A DNA stretch of 5,462 bases. Source: Bdellovibrionales bacterium (GTDB lineage: Bacteria > Bdellovibrionota > Bdellovibrionia > Bdellovibrionales > UBA1609). The stretch spans positions 1 through 5,462 of the forward strand of contig JAGRAG010000289.1 of assembly GCA_020435025.1 (NCBI GenBank). Direction: 5' to 3'. Position 1 is the stretch's first letter, and every line of letters begins with the position of its first letter. Below, in pieces: positions 5,352-5,462 of this stretch. A model generated the notes under the pieces. It ran no database searches. It worked only from the letters and a program-made list of their open reading frames with translations, and was not told the DNA's origin. A program made the translations under genes and the position numbers.

Positions 5352-5462
5352 TCAATTCGCAGGTGTGAAAATTCCAGTTTTCAAATCCACAGTGCCTTTT
5401 GGAAAAGATCTTATTCCATCTCCTAAATTTGTAACTGGATGCATAATTTTAACGATCATAGC
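5352..5462 (-). CDS. Possible C-terminal end of an unseen gene
   Basis: On the minus strand the frame is open from the window edge to a TGA at 5354-5352, giving 36 residues that end in DLKTGIFTPAN. The phrase NLGDGIRSFPKGTVDL looks protein-like, and a gene end converging on dusC would fit the tandem hairpins between them. However, a plus-strand frame (GTG at 5365, VKIPVFKSTVPFG) is also open to the edge, so the call cannot be settled here. No family is recognised. Confidence 0.25.
   Translation of the reverse strand, partial: AMIVKIMHPVTNLGDGIRSFPKGTVDLKTGIFTPAN

Noticed and set aside
1..5462. Search for mobile elements, CRISPR repeats, defence genes, tRNA or rRNA genes
   Set aside because: No transposase or integrase motifs, terminal inverted repeats, regularly spaced repeats or RNA gene folds were seen by eye; almost all of the window is occupied by recognisable or plausible protein genes.

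Overview
The window looks like an ordinary stretch of chromosome from a Gram-negative bacterium with a moderate-to-low GC content (estimated by eye). Gene density is high. The genes are an ABC-F translation factor, a small lipoprotein, BolA, a LOG-family nucleotide phosphoribohydrolase, a class II fumarase and a DusC-type tRNA-dihydrouridine synthase. DusC- and EttA-type proteins together with BolA suggest Proteobacteria or a relative. The overall look is compatible with Bdellovibrionota, but this is an impression and no marker here proves it.

Layout from left to right. Positions 1-112 (minus) hold the first 37 codons of an ettA-like gene that leaves the window. It diverges across a 64-bp gap from a 96-aa putative lipoprotein (177-467, plus), whose signal peptide is encoded partly by an uninterrupted run of 16 T. 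That gene converges, 17 bp apart, on a minus-strand cluster. Read in the direction of transcription, the cluster is fumC (4119-2725), a LOG-family gene (2714-2175), an unrecognised 295-aa protein (2168-1281), a zinc-ribbon protein with a basic linker and a Tudor-like C-terminus (1222-818), and bolA (790-485). Gaps are 10, 6, about 58 and 27 bp. The first three genes therefore form a tight operon. The last two form a second unit that may have its own promoter and a structured leader. A 194-bp divergent region separates fumC from dusC (4314-5270, plus) and holds candidate promoters, two short hairpins and a 35-codon ORF. The last 190 bp hold a possible gene end on the minus strand.

Functionally the window is mostly housekeeping: TCA cycle (FumC), nucleotide housekeeping (LOG), Fe-S/redox and morphology control (BolA), tRNA modification (DusC) and ribosome energy sensing (EttA). 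I see no insertion sequence, CRISPR array, tRNA, rRNA or defence system. The points worth a second look are the poly-T tract in the lipoprotein signal peptide (candidate on/off phase variation), the zinc-ribbon/Tudor-like protein paired with bolA, a stem that would hide that protein's ribosome binding site, the possibly leaderless dusC with a small upstream ORF, and the unrecognised 295-aa protein. None of these amounts to clear proof of a new system.
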